In this document: piece by piece, positions 34,601 to 46,345 of the stretch
How the letters are laid out: every line of letters starts with the position of its first letter
Position numbering within the stretch: position 1 is the stretch's first letter
Source: Lucinisca nassula
Lineage: Eukaryota; Mollusca; Bivalvia; Lucinida; Lucinidae
Direction: 5' to 3'
Assembly: GCA_963580285.1 (NCBI GenBank)
Contig: OY757011.1
Span: 96,889,650 to 96,953,649, forward strand
DNA length: 64,000 bases
The notes under the pieces: generated by a model
Databases searched by the model: none
What the model was told of the DNA's origin: nothing
Seen by the model: only the letters and a program-made list of their open reading frames with translations
Program-made: the position numbers and the translations under genes

Positions 34601-36235
34601 TTTGTTTAATTTACCTTTTTGACCAAATGGAATCTTCCACCTTATATATAGTACTAGTCCATTTCAAATTCAGGAAAATCAGGTTGTGTTTTCTTCTTAA
34701 TATATTTGGAAAATGCCTGGACCCTTTGCATATAATGTAGGCTCTGATTCGACATCTACTTCTGCTGCAACTGATCTGTGTCTGCATTTTTGTCATCTGG
34801 CGAAAAATGGAATCTTCCACCTTATTAATAGAACATGTCCATTACAGAATTAAAGAGTATGAGGTTGTGTTTTCTTCAAAATGTATAATCTGGAAATTGC
34901 TTGAACGTTTTTGCAAACAAAGAAGGTCCTGATCAGACGCCTAATTCTGCTAGGTCTAATCTGGATATGCACTTTTTGCCATTTGGCGCCAAATGGGATC
35001 TTCCACCTTCTTCAAAATTTATTTTGAAAATTTGTCTGAACCTTTTGGAAACAATGTAGGCCCTGATCAGGAGCCTAGGTCCGCTGCGTATGAGCTTGGT
35101 CTGTACTTTTTGTTAATTTGCGCCAAACGGCATCTTCCCTTACGAGAACACGCCTATACCAATACATTGTAAATTTTACCACCTAAAAAGGAAAATTATC
35201 AGATCAAACATTGTGATACTTTTCTTATGTCTGCTCAAAACATAGATTGTGGATACTCGTTAGAACCGCCTTGGCGATGCGGTTCTAACTATTACCACCA
35301 ATCTGTATTTTTGAGCAGAAATAAGAAAAAAATATACACTTTACAAAAGAGGAGTTTAAGGGGTCAAAATTATATAGACAAGTTTTCGTGATGTACCTAG
35401 AAAATAGTACAAGACCATTTCAAAATTTAAGTGTGTAAATTGTTTTTTCTTCAAAATTTCCGAAATAATTTGTGTTCAGTCACTCATAGAAGTGGTCCAT
35501 TTTTTATTTATTTATATTTGTAATTTTCTTTTATTTTGCTTAATTGACCCATTTTAATTTTTACCAAAAGGAATCTTTAGTTCATTTTTAAAATTAGGAC
35601 AATCATGTTTTGTTTTCTTTGAAATTTATTTGGGAAATGACTGAAATTTTTTGCATATAATCTAGGCCCTGATCAGATGCCTACTTTTGCTGCGTCTGAT
35701 CTGAGTCTGTTTCTTTTACCATTTTGCGCCAAAAGGAATCTTCCACCTTGTAAATAGAATAGGTCTGTTTTAAAATTGCAAACAACGCGAGTCCTTATCG
35801 GACGCCTACTTCTGCGGGTCTGATCTGGATCTGCACTATTTGCCATTTGGTGCCAAATGGGATCTTCCACCCTGAATGGCACAATACCATTTCAGAATTA
35901 AAGGGTGCGATGTTTTGTTTTCTTGAAAATTTATTTTGAATGTGTCTGAGCCTTTTGGAAACAATGTAGGCCATGACGCCCTAGTTCTGATGCGTTTGAT
36001 CTGGGTCTGTACTATTTCCAACTGGCGCCAAATTGAATCTTCCACCTTGTAAATAGCACAAGATCATTTCAAAATTTAAGAGTATGAGGTTGTGTTTTCT
36101 TCAAAATTTATTTTCATTTTGAAAATGTCTGAAGCTTTCGGAAACAATGCAGGCCCTGGTCAGACGCATAGTTCTTTTGCGTCTGAACTGTGTCTCCACT
36201 GTTTGCCATTTGGCGCTAACCTTAATGGACTTTTA
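34601..36235. repeat. Degenerate tandem array, ~190-bp unit, about eight units
   Basis: GGAATCTTCCACCTT (or GGGATCTTCCACC) recurs at about 34628, 34810, 34988, 35738, 35859 and 36037. Each unit carries GTTGTGTTTTCTTCAAAA and GGCCCTGATCAGACGCCTA...GCGTCTGATCTGGGTCTGCA, a diverged form of the CAGACGCC hairpin. A MITE is inserted at 35137-35393. Confidence 0.75.
35137..35393. mobile_element. Palindromic MITE, subfamily A, inside the array
   Basis: TTACGAGAACACGCCTATAC, ACATAGATTGTGGATACTCG, CCGCCTTGGCGATGCGG and ATTATATAGACAAGTTTTCG. It interrupts a tandem unit, so it is younger than the array. Confidence 0.85.
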
Positions 36236-36283
36236 TTTATATATTCATTATTTTTATTTGTTCCAAACAGAGATTGTAGGTAC

Positions 36284-36561
36284 TTCATTATGAAAATACG
36301 ACTGTACAAATCTATTGAATTTTTTTACCACCAAAACTGAACATTTCCCGTCTGAAAATTCTGATGATTTTAACATTTCTGCACAAAATATAGGTTGTGG
36401 GTACTCGTTAGTGCCGACTCGGCAAGGCGGTCTAAAGGGTATCCACAATCTATATTTTGTTTAGAAATAAGAAGAATAATTTATACCCCTTAAACCCCAG
36501 TTTTACAATATAAAAGTTGGGTTTAGCGGGATCAGAATTCTATAGGTGTGTTTTCGAGATG
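36284..36561. mobile_element. Palindromic MITE, subfamily A, diverged
   Basis: CATTATGAAAATACGACTGT, AATATAGGTTGTGGGTACTC, GACTCGGCAAGGCGGTC, AGAAATAAGAAGAATAATTT and CTATAGGTGTGTTTTCGAGA. Confidence 0.8.
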
Positions 36562-37139
36562 TGTTAGAAAACACTTGAAACACCCATGACAAGGCAGTTC
36601 TGATGAGCGCCCACAAACAAGTAAATAGACGCGACTTGTCAGGGTGAATTATTAACCTCTCTTGATCCCCTACCTGTCTGACATTCCTCAGAATACCACG
36701 AGTTTGTATTATCTCTTAACTGCCAGTAATTAGGGCGTTATGCAATTCATTTAAATATAAAGGTAATTGTGTTTGTTTTTCCAAAGGAATCGATACTGAT
36801 AAGAGAGACCAATACCACCATTAATGCATGAATGAATTTAAAAAAAAATAAAAACAAAAAAGGGTCAAACACACGAGCAAAGAGAATTTTGATTGGCCCA
36901 TGTTCTCTCGCACTCACGCGTTTTATGGACAATTACCTGTCTTATTCTTACTGGTTGGAATTCTCTCGTACAGGAACGCGTATTGAGTTTACCTAATGCG
37001 TTTTGAATAATCACTTTTATTTGGCTGATATAAAGCGCATTGCAATCGCGTTTGAACGCGATGAACCGCGTATTGAAACGCAAAAAATTACACGCTTGCA
37101 ATGCGCGTGTGTCACGCAGACAAAACGCGACAATGGTTA
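36562..37139. other. ACGCG-rich intronic stretch without a gene
   Basis: Many ACGCG/CGCGT and AACGCG words between 36910 and 37135, with ATTGGCC and TTGGCTGATATAAAGCGC. Promoter-like in composition, but no exon follows. Confidence 0.35.
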
Positions 37140-37925
37140 AGTTCTTCTCGGGCGTATCTGTATCTCTATGAAACCTAGGCCAAGTTTAAAACTGAGTCAT
37201 GTTTGGCCAAAAACTTGGTCAGTTGGTCAAATCTTAGAAAAACCTTGTGTACACTCTAGAAGGAGATTTTTTTATCCAATATTCATGAAACTTTGTCAGA
37301 ATATTTATCTTTACGAACTTTAGACTATAATGGAAAGTGGATCATGTTGGATCAAAAACTAGGTCACTAGGTCAGATCTTATAAAAATCTTGTGTACACG
37401 CTAGAAGGCGCATTATTTATCCAATCTTCATTAAACTTTGTCAGAATTCTGATATTTATGAACTTTAGACTAAAATGGAAACTGGGTCATGTTGGGTCAA
37501 AAGCTAGGCCACTAGGTCAAATCTTAGAAAAACCTTGTGTACACTCTAGAAGACACATTTTTTATCCAATCTTCATGAAACGTTGTCAGAAATTATATCT
37601 TTATGCACTTTAAAGTGAAATGGAAATGTTGGGTTAAAAACAAGGTCACTAGGTCAAATCTTAGAAAAATCTTGTGTACACTCTAGAAGACACATTTTTT
37701 ATCCAATCTTCTTAACCCTTTGCCAGAATATTCATCTATATGCACTTTAGACTAAAGTGGAAACTGGGTTATGTTGGATCAAAAACTAGGTTACTAGGTC
37801 AAATCTTTGAAACCCGTGTAAACAATCTGGAAGGAACATTTTTCATCCTATCTTCATGAGACTTAGTCAGAATGTATATCTTTATGAACTTTAGACCGAA
37901 GTGGAAACTGGGTCATGTTGGGTTT
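37140..37925. repeat. Degenerate tandem array, ~140-150-bp unit
   Basis: AACCTTGTGTACACTCTAGA recurs at about 37240, 37391 (variant), 37531 and 37670, with ATCCAATCTTCATGAAACTT and AACTGGGTCATGTTGG in each unit. It may be the core of a pearl-like element. Confidence 0.75.
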
Positions 37926-38918
37926 TGATATTTGGTATGAATTTGTACCTAGTGGACCTCTATCAAGATTGTTCAAATTATAGCCCTGGGGCCCCGCGCC
38001 AGGGCCCACCGGTTTTACATAGACTTATATAGTGAAAACCTTAAAAAATCTTTTTCCCTTAAACCCATAAGCCCAGGTCTTTGATATTTGTAATGAAGCT
38101 TCATCTAGTGGACCTCTACCATGATTGTTCAAATTATAGCCCTGGGGCCAAAATGCCCCCGCACCAGGGCACACCAGTTTGTCTGAAACCAGATGGCCCA
38201 TTCGTTTGAAATTTGGTATGAAGTTGTATCTAATGGGCCTATACCAAGATTGTTCAAATTATAGCCCTGGGGCCAAACATACCCTGGCGACAGGACTCAC
38301 CGGTTTTACATAGACTTATATAGGGAAAACCTTTAAAAAATCTTCCTGTCTGAAACCAGAAGGCCCAGGTCTTTGATGTTGGGAATGAAGCCTCGTCTAG
38401 TGGACCTCTAACGTTTTTTTTTTTTTTTCAAATTAAAGTCCTGGGATCAAAAATGGCCCCGGACCCCACTGGTTTTACTTATACTTACATAGGCATTTTT
38501 TCTGTGAAACTAGAAGGCCAATGCCTTTGGTATTTGGTAGGAAGTTGCAGAAGGCCAAGGTCAATGGTGTTAGGTATGAAGCTTCATCTAGCTGACCTCT
38601 ACCAAGATTGTACAAATTATAGCCCTGGGGCCACAAAATTCCCCAAGCAGGGGCCCACTGATTTTACATAGATTTATATATGGAACACCTTTAAAAATAT
38701 TCTCGTCTGACACCAGAAGGTTCAGGTATTGTATTGTTAGTAAGACTGACTACTGGTGCACTAGGACCTCTCTACCAATGTCCAAATAGTGACATACGAG
38801 TCAGCTCTGTATTGTCACAGGGAACCACTGACTCATATGTCTACTTTTATATTCTAAACATTGCTTATGATCATCTGGTGACAGGTGAGCGATACAGGGC
38901 CATCTTGGCCCTCTTGTT
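37926..38918 (-). mobile_element. Pearl-like element, minus orientation, 3' end not found
   Basis: The complement of AACAAGAGGGCCAAGATGGC closes it at 38918, as in the 23950 element. The core unit CAAGATTGTTCAAATTATAG recurs at about 37966, 38122, 38249 and 38606. The terminal hairpin/TAAT end was not found. Confidence 0.65.
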
Positions 38919-38924
38919 TCTTAC

Positions 38925-39530
38925 TAACTTACAAACCGCCAATCGCATCAACTTCAAACTTTAAATATAAGGTCACAACCACAATACACAATTTCTTGGC
39001 AAGTTATGTATCACTACCTACAATATTGTTCGATTTAGGCCCCTTTCAAAAATTCACAATTTAAGCATATTTTCCACTTTTTGGTCATAATTTCAAACCC
39101 GTAACAGATATTCAAATGAAACTTCCTGCAGTTATCCACAGTGACAATACACACATGTGTAGCAAATAGCAATAACTCGAGCTTTAATACATTCTGACTT
39201 ATGCCCCTTTATCCGTCCGTCAGTCTGTTTACATTTTTCAGGTGTTTTTGTTTAATAAGTTACACAACGACATACGCATAAACTTATAACTTTAACAACA
39301 ACACACAGTTGCATTACAAATTATGTAACTCTAGCTACAATATTGTTAGATGTATGCCCTTATGAAAAAAATCAAAATTTCAGAATTATCGTCTTTTTTC
39401 TTTCGTTATAATTTCAAAACCGTTACAGATATTTCATTTGACCTTGCTGTAGGTATTGGCAGTGTAAATACACACATCTGTAGTAAGAGGCAACAACTCA
39501 AGTTTTAATACATTTTGACTTATACCCAGT
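38925..39530. repeat. Two diverged ~300-bp tandem units
   Basis: Each contains GTTAC/AAGTTATGTA...CTACAATATTGTT, AATTTCAAA...CCGTAACAGATATT, CACACATGTGTAG or CACACATCTGTAG, and TAATACATTCTGACTTAT or TAATACATTTTGACTTAT (about 39187 and 39506). Confidence 0.65.
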
Positions 39531-39534
39531 AAAA

Positions 39535-39705
39535 AAGTTCAAGAAATAGCATACAACGTTCACACAAGGTTGTTACTCTGACGCGCCATTTTCATAATAA
39601 CGCTGACATGCTGTTTGTACTTCCAGTATAAAGGTACGAACCTGGCACAACGCTTAGTTTTCTTCTGATTAATTCCACGATCCATAACATTTTGGTGCCG
39701 TAACC
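39535..39705 (+). repeat. BEL/Pao 5' LTR end and primer-binding site
   Basis: CAAGAAATAGCATACAACGT...GGTTGTTACTCTGACGCGCC resembles 46238-46310 downstream. TGGTGCCGTAACC at 39693-39705 has the TGGTGCCG start typical of BEL/Pao primer-binding sites, 26 bp before the gag frame. The LTR's 5' boundary is not clear. Confidence 0.55.
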
Positions 39706-39730
39706 AACCGCCCCAGTATTCAGCATATTT

Positions 39731-40893
39731 TTGCAGAAACTCATCTCAACCGGAGCGCCACACCGCAAGGTTGTAGAAGGACTGCTACAGAGAATAACCG
39801 CGGAGTTTTGTTCCGAAGAAATCAGTGCGATTCTTGACGGGAAAATGGACAAAGTTGTGTTGCTGAAGCAGCTCAGCGAGAAGGTTCTTTCACAGACGGA
39901 TGTGACTGACATTGAAACTGAAATCATTGAATCAGAGAAGTACATGATCGACCTGAAAATTAGGACCCGAAAGGTAAGAAGAGAGTTCGAGAAACAGGAC
40001 GAGACTCAGAGCCGGGTTGCTTCGTCAACGGAACCTGCAGTCAGTGGGGGAAATAGTCTGGAGGAAAACACAACAATACGGCATCGCAGCAGCACTCCAT
40101 TAGATCGGAAGTGTGTTCACCTGCTGTATCTTCTTCTGCACCACAGCTTAGGTTACCAAAGTTAGCATTGTCTTCTTTCAGCGGAAACATTCTGGGACGC
40201 GTTTGAATTACGCATTCATCATCATTTCTGCCTTGCCTGATGTCCAAAAGTTTAGTTTTTTGAAATCACTGACACAGGTCGCCGCTGCTAGAGCTATAGA
40301 TGGTTTTCTACTCACAAATGCAAAATATGCCAAGGCAATTGAACTCTTGCGTGAACGATTTGGCCAGCCTCACACGATAATTATTGTATATATGCAAGCG
40401 TTGTTGGAGATGCCACGACCAAGTAAAGGGTTACAGAGTCTATTAGCAGTTTACGACAATCTTGAGACATACATCGGAGGTGTTGAGTCTTTTGGACAGA
40501 GCCAGGACAGCTACGGAAGTTTGCTGGTTCCGATCGTCATTGACAAACGCCCGCCTCAAGTACGAAGCAACATGGCCCGGTGATTGGACCATGGATTTAC
40601 TTTGAATGGCTTTGAAGAACAAAATCAACATCCTACTAGCCTGGTACCGAACCGAACCCACAGGCGTGACGGGATCCACAGTTTCGTTTCTTGCCGGGTC
40701 CAAAACCGGATTTACTCATCAGAAACATAATCAGAATATTATTGTTACTGGTGACACGTCAGATGACATTCATATACCAGGACCTGTGATGGGAAGTTCG
40801 CCCCTAGCTCTCACCAAAGAGGTTGTTGAAATAATCGATTCGATAAAGGCATTCCAATCTCTTATGGTCCGGGGGAAGACAGATTCTTTATAA
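39731..40893 (+). pseudogene. BEL/Pao gag remnant (DUF1759-type)
   Basis: Frame 39731-40165 is a charged N-terminal gag region (EKVLSQTDVTDIETEIIES). The following frame (40203-40583) has AARAIDGFLLTN, AIELLRERFGQPH, YMQALLEMPRP and SQDSYGSLLVPIV. These match the recurring pattern of BEL/Pao gag proteins (DUF1759: RFGQP, GxLLxPIVLxKLP). A third frame follows through TGSTVSFLAGSK. At least three frames are needed and about 40 bp around the SSFSGN junction is damaged. The rest of gag resumes near 45190, after an insertion cluster of over 4 kb. Confidence 0.7.
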
Positions 40894-41097
40894 ATGTAAG
40901 TTGTTGCAATACGGGTCTGAAACGCCAATGAATGATGATTTCTAAAGTGCCTAGCTGGGGGAACAAGGTCATCTGTTGGAATACTGACAGCACCTTTTAG
41001 ACCTTTGTATAAAAGTATGAGCCTACTATCTTTTCTCCTTGTCTTGAGAGACTCCTATCTTAATTGTCCTAGTATTCGAGTCATGCTCCCAGTTTTA

Positions 41098-41640
41098 AAG
41101 TAGAAGTAAAACAAAGATCAGGAATTGATACAATTAACTTACTCCACCCATAAAAGACACCAAAGGGAAAGAAATACAAACATTAAGCGACCAGACCATA
41201 ATGGAAACCTAAACAAAGGAAGGCCATAAGGACAGTTACTTTCCCACAAAATGGCCATATGGCCATCCAAAATTAAAAGACACGAGTGATACACACAGTA
41301 AGTAACAAACAACAACATAAATAAATCGCCACAGAAGAGCCGCCTTGGAACGGTCAGTGGAAGATTTCCACTGGGGGGCTTAAATCGATTTTACGTGGCC
41401 ACAATCCTCGCCCTTACTTCCGTCGCGATTTAGACAAATAATTTGTTCAGTCCGCATGAAGGCCTCCTAACTCATCAGTGCAACATCTCCGTGAACACAA
41501 AAATCAAAGAACCACAGAGGTGAGACAACGGTGAGGACTCGACAGCAAGAAACCACTGAAATGCTGGAGCAAAAGAAAACCAACAGTTAGACTCCGATGA
41601 GCCCGACCAGAGACAGAGCATCAGGCACCAACCGACATTA
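41098..41640 (-). repeat. Penelope-type terminal repeat, solo copy
   Basis: GTAGAAGTAAAACAAAGATC...CCTAAACAAAGGAAGGCC...GGCCCGACC-like end (here GAGCCCGACCAGAGACAGAG), then ATTCTCAATAAGCCTTTACG. Almost the full ~540 bp, without an RT frame beside it. 40894-41097 holds no recognised feature. Confidence 0.8.
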
Positions 41641-41664
41641 TCTCTCTAATTCTCAATAAGCCTT

Positions 41665-43130
41665 TACGCTTATCTATCCAGTTTAAAGCAGTATTTGCTT
41701 GTTACAAATCTAGCAGCTCTATTCTAAACTTGTTTTTCAATTTCTTTTTTAAGGACCACTCCGCCGGTGTCCCAGATGCAACTGCCCTTATTCCAACACT
41801 GGGCGAACAAGTTCTTTATATGCTGCTTCTTTTACATCCTGGGACACTGATGAAGATTTCACCTCGGGTCCCTGGCGTTCTATTTACTTTAGTACGCATG
41901 TTGTTAATATGTGAATTCCATCTCAAATTTTGTGTGAGTGTCACACCAAGGTATTTAATGGATGCCACGTTCTCGAGGACCGTTCCCTCTAAGGTGTAAG
42001 AAGCTTCAATTTTATTTGTTCTGTTCCAAGTTATCTGTATAATATTGCATTTAACGGGCTGAAATCTCATGCCCCATTTCGTGCCCCACATCCTAATATA
42101 TCTATATCATTCGGAAGTTCCATTGTGTCCTCTGTATCTCTAATGTCCCGGTAGCAAACACATTCGTCTGCGAACAGTCTTATTTCTGAGTCATTGTCAG
42201 TGGAAATATCATTAATGTACAGGGAGAATAACAGTAGACTAAGAAAGTCCCTTTTGGGACTCAAGACAAATCTGGTGCCCACTCTGAAGATTCACCATTA
42301 ACAACAACGCACTGTTGTCTGTAGCAGAGAAAGGAATCTATCCAGTTGAGAGTATTTCCCCCATTTCCATACCCAAATAACTTAGATTTAAGTAGTTCAT
42401 GTGGTTGACTGTCAAAGCTTTCTCGAAGTCCAGAATAAATATGTCTACCTGCCCCCCTTTGTCAAAGATTTTTCACGGTCATTAATAATTGTGCTCAACT
42501 CAGTTTCACTACTATGCCTTTTCCTAAATGCATGTTGTTATCTGTCTGACTAAAGTTTATGTTCATCCAAGTGGGTCATGATGTTTGAGCAGACTATATG
42601 TTCAAGACTTTTACACAGAACACAAGTCAGAGACACAGGGCGATAATTACGGGCAAGAGCCCTTTCTCCTTTTTTCAAGAGTGGGAAATGTTCGCTAGGA
42701 GCCATTCTTTGGGGATTTCACTCGTGTCAAGATGCTAACGAAACAGGTGTGAATAAGCTGGACCTAACTCTTTTGCTGATTCCTTAAGAACTCTATGATG
42801 TAGCTCATCAGGTTCCAAAGCTTCAGTGAAGTTTAAGCCTTTAAGTAACTTGATCAATCCTGCCGATGACACAACAATAGTATCCATCAATGGGGCCGAT
42901 CTTCTGGTCAATGGACCGAACCTCCATGAGCTCAGTTTTATTAAACGCATCATTGAATTGACCAACTAGTTCCTCTGCCCTTTCAGAGTCTGGTTCAGCA
43001 AACCCATTCCCTCCTCTTTTATTAAGGGGTGGGATGCCCTGCCTGTCTTTCTTTTTATAATTGATACATCTGTAGAAATCTCTTGGATTTATCTTTACAT
43101 CACCTACCAAGTTATTCACATACAATTTAT
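41665..43130 (-). pseudogene. Non-LTR LINE, reverse-transcriptase part, decayed
   Basis: Minus-strand fragments in the expected order: LYVNNLVGDVKINPRDFYR (43125), a stretch near KLLKGLNFTEALEPDELHH (about 42830), RNYRPVSLTCVLC (about 42640), FILDFEKA (about 42440), FSLYINDIS (about 42230), LFADECVCYRDI (about 42170) and SIKYLGVTLTQNLRWNSHI (about 41950). This order is that of Jockey/CR1-like polymerases. Several frameshifts and stops separate the pieces. The catalytic FADD is FADE here, so the enzyme is dead even apart from the frameshifts. The 3' end abuts Penelope-type repeat sequence. Confidence 0.75.
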
Positions 43131-43416
43131 GCTGATTTTATTTTTTATCTCAGTCTTGATCTCACGTCTCAATTTTTCAAATTTTGTCCGGAGTTTACTA
43201 CTTCCCGTCTTTGAATCTTATTTCTTATGCGAAATTTGCTTCTTAATTCTGGTGCGATCCAGGGAATCTAAGATACAGATCTACTAGTTTTTGGGAAGAT
43301 AAGATTTTCGGCCGAAGTAAAGATGGAACAAGTTATCAAATTAAAATTCTCCTGGACTGATCGAGCATCTGAACGACCATTAAAGTATTTCTTCCTTGCA
43401 AATCTGAGCGCATCCT

Positions 43417-43653
43417 TCATCGTAGTTTAATCGTCACTTTTTTATATGAGTTCACCTTCGTCCGAGTCTTTTTTGATGGAATATGTATTTTTACATATCC
43501 AGAAACGACATTATGATTACTTAGTTTGTCTGGAGACTGAATGTCTTCAAAATGTCCTGGCAAAGTTGTAAAAATCAGATCCAATGTGTTCTTATCACTA
43601 ATTGGAAAGTTAACAATTTGTTCTAAGCTACGATCGTTAATAATGTCAATTAA
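43417..43653 (-). pseudogene. LINE endonuclease, C-terminal fragment
   Basis: IINDRSLEQIVNFPISDKNT, LDLIFTTLPGHFEDIQSPDK and LSNHNVVSGYVKIHIP give the end of an APE-type endonuclease. The usual LSDHD is LSNHN, so the catalytic Asp-His is damaged. It joins the fragment at 44801-45170 once the insertion is set aside: the reading frame continues through the 6-bp target duplication. Confidence 0.75.
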
Positions 43654-44794
43654 CATATATGGCTTGGCGGCCATTTTGGTCATGTAACCTGGACCCCATG
43701 AGCAAATTTTGGTTTCCCCCCATCCCATAGAGGCTCCATATGAAATTTGACTTCAATCGGCCCAACGGTTTCCGAGGAGAAGCAGTTCGAAAATTTTCAC
43801 ATTTTTCGCCTCGGCGAGGCTATACTAAATGGAATGTAATATTTCGCAAGTTCATTGGTTAGATCTCATTGATATCTATCAGTATGCCAAAAATTGTTTA
43901 AATATTCCAACAAAAGCATATGTGTCAAAGTTTGACCTAGGCAGAAAGAAGGTCAAGATCAACCCAGGGTCACCATTTTAGCAATTTATGATGGGCCTAC
44001 GTCCCAGATGCTATTCATCAAGTTTCGTGGAAATCTGCCCTGTGGTTCTGGAGAAGACTATTTTTGAAGGATTTTTACCATATATGGCTTGGCGGCCATT
44101 TTGGTCATGTAACCTGGACCCCATGATCAAATTTTGGTTTCACCCATCCCATAGAGGCTCCATATGAAATTTGACTTCAATCGGCCCAACAGTTTCCGAG
44201 GAGAAGCAGTTCGAAAAATTTCACCTTTTTCGCCTCGGCGAGGCTATACTAAATGGAATGTAATATTTCAGTTCATTGGTTAGATCTCATTGATATCTAT
44301 CAGTATGCCAAAAATTGTTTAAATATTCCAAGCGGTTAAGTCATTATCACCAATTTTCACAAACGGGTTACGGACGGACAGACAGACAGACCTTATATGG
44401 CTTGGCGGCCATTTTGGTCATGTGACCTGGACCCCATGAGCAAATTTTGGTTTTCCCCATTCCATAGAGGCTCCATATGAAATTTGACTTCAATCGGCCC
44501 AAAAGTTTCCGAGGAAAAGCAGTTCGAAAATTTTCACATTTTTCGCCTCGGCGAGGCTGTACTAAATGGAATGTAATATTTCGCAAGTTCATTGGTTAGA
44601 TCTCATTGATATCTATCAGTATGCCAAAACTTGTTTAAATATTCCAAGCGGTTAAGTCACTATCACCAATTTTCACAAACGGGTTACGGACGGACGGACA
44701 GACTGACTGACAGAATGACAGAATGACACGGTGATTTTAGGGCACTCTTAGAAATCAACCGACTTCAGTCGGTCGCTTTTTCTGCGGGTCGTGC
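43654..44794 (+). mobile_element. 1141-bp insertion, TSD AATTAA, related to 20237 element
   Basis: AATTAA flanks it at 43648-43653 and 44795-44800, within LINE endonuclease sequence. It starts CATATATGGCTTGGCGGCCA, has three core units (43657, about 44079, about 44394), a (GACA/GACT)n tail and the terminal AACCGACTTCAGTCGGTCGC...TGCGGGTCGTGC. Its right end is identical to that of the 20237-21994 element. Its left end lacks the inverted TGCACGACCCGC. Confidence 0.8.
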
Positions 44795-44800
44795 AATTAA

Positions 44801-45170
44801 TATTTGTCCTTCAGACTGGCTCAACATTGTGCCTTGTTTGCTGAGCGTGTCGGGCCAAACAATGTCTCTGCAGCTGAGGTCACCTAGAACATGTACAGCC
44901 GGAAGATTACTGTGACTTAATGTTTTCGACCGTACCATTTGGTCGTCGATACCAACTTGATACGAAGTGAGATGTTTTATTTGCAAAAACCTTAACCCAG
45001 ATTCAATGTCGTTTTCCAGTTCCATGGAAGGCATGTGAGGGATATCCCTCTGAATGAGCACCCCATCGCCATGAGAATTCCTATCTTTTCTATAGACAAT
45101 GTACTGGCAAGTTTCAAGGAAAAGATCAGATGATGTAACTGAACTGCCTATCTTTGTTTCCTGCACACCA
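44801..45170 (-). pseudogene. LINE endonuclease, N-terminal fragment
   Basis: QETKIGSSVTSSDLFLE at the start is the conserved (C)xQETK motif of APE-type endonucleases. It is followed by YIVYRKDRNSHGDGVLI, VHVLGDLSCRDIVWPD (usual GDFN is GDLS) and SQSEGQILI. One internal frame disruption follows VLIQRDIPHM. It ends in BEL gag sequence, so the LINE entered that element. Confidence 0.75.
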
Positions 45171-45189
45171 AACCTGAATCAGACCGTCG

Positions 45190-45385
45190 CAGCGAAGAGA
45201 AGAAATGTCAGTTTTGCGGAGACAAACACCTGTCTAACGACTGCCAGGAAGAACTTGCCGTTTTTCTGCACGAAAACAGATAGTCAAACGGCAACATTTG
45301 TGTTTCAATTGTCTGGGAAATCACCTCGTTTCTTCATGCCGATCCAACAACCGTTGCCGTACCTACCACTAGACGCACCATTCGA
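45190..45385 (+). pseudogene. BEL/Pao gag zinc-knuckle region
   Basis: The frame KKCQFCGDKHLSNDCQEELA, a stop, then NICFNCLGNHLVSSCRSNNR holds paired CX2C...HX4C clusters like those at the end of BEL/Pao gag. It is in the same orientation as the gag at 39731 and directly follows the LINE. Confidence 0.65.
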
Positions 45386-45599
45386 GCATTTGCGATCGTC
45401 AGCTAAACCGATAAGGACAGTCGACATCAAATGCTGCAGCTTCAACTTCATCTCTGCTTCGTTCCTGCTGTTCCCGAGACTTTGATGAAACAATCATTGT
45501 AGATAGAAGCACACATCGAATCCAGTAGTTCTGACACCTACTCATCTGGTGTATGGACGACGCATAACCTGCTTGCGTTACCGGGATTTTCCAGGCGAC

Positions 45600-45790
45600 A
45601 GCTACAACATCCGGCTCTGGGGAACCAGTCCAGCCTCAGCAAAAGAGCAAGAGTCGTTGTAACGCTGACCAGTTATTTTAGGCAGCGCTGGAAGTCAGAT
45701 TATCTCACAGCGTTGCGAGAATCCCAACGGAGAATGGGTACCAACGACAAGACGATCACGATCGGCGACGTCGTATAGATCCACGTCGGC
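45600..45790 (+). pseudogene. BEL/Pao pol C-terminus (DUF5641-like)
   Basis: SYFRQRWKSDYLTALRES followed by GTNDKTITIGDVV and a stop matches the RWKxEYLxxLRExH...IxxGDVVLV pattern at the end of BEL/Pao polyproteins. Protease, RT, RNase H and integrase are absent between this and the zinc knuckle, so most of pol is deleted. Confidence 0.65.
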
Positions 45791-46112
45791 GTCGCTCCAC
45801 GACAACATATTCCATTTATTCAAAGATTACTTGTGGCCAACTGTATAGCTGACTTCTAGTTAACACGGTTTCAGATGCATAATGTGAAATGCATAATGTT
45901 GTAGCGCTTCTTCCAGAGACTGCGCAGTGTGCGATGTATTTTCAAGTGATTAAAGGGTATCATTCTTCATAATTTAACATATCATTGTAATGCTATTAAC
46001 CCTTCTTTTGCTGAATATTCATTTAAGCCACACCCATTTCTGTCTATCAACCAATCAAATTACTTGATGTAATTTATTGCTACAAATTCATAAGCTGAAT
46101 GTCAAACAGTGT

Positions 46113-46168
46113 AGATCCTGATCAGATGGCTTCTTCAGAAGCCATCTGATCTGGATCTACACTGTTTG
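46113..46168. repeat. Hairpin GTGTAGATCCTGATCAGATG / CATCTGATCTGGATCTACAC
   Basis: A near-perfect 56-bp palindrome ending CACTGTTTGCAAA. A compact member of the CAGACGCC hairpin family with GGCTTC/GAAGCC at its centre. Confidence 0.85.
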
Positions 46169-46233
46169 CAAAGATAGGGGTTGTCGTGAACAGCAAGCTA
46201 AGGTTAACATAAAGACTTTGTGGCGCGGGAAAA

Positions 46234-46345
46234 TGTTAAGAAGTTCAGGAAATAGCATAAGACGTCCACACAACGTTGTTACTCTATCGCGCCCTTTTCA
46301 TAACGCCACTTTCCATATAACGTGGACATGTTGCAGGCCTTCCTT
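46234..46345 (+). repeat. BEL/Pao 3' LTR trace
   Basis: AAGTTCAGGAAATAGCATAA...GTTGTTACTCTATCGCGCCC corresponds to 39531-39610 with a few mismatches and same orientation, bracketing the gag and pol remnants. Confidence 0.5.
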
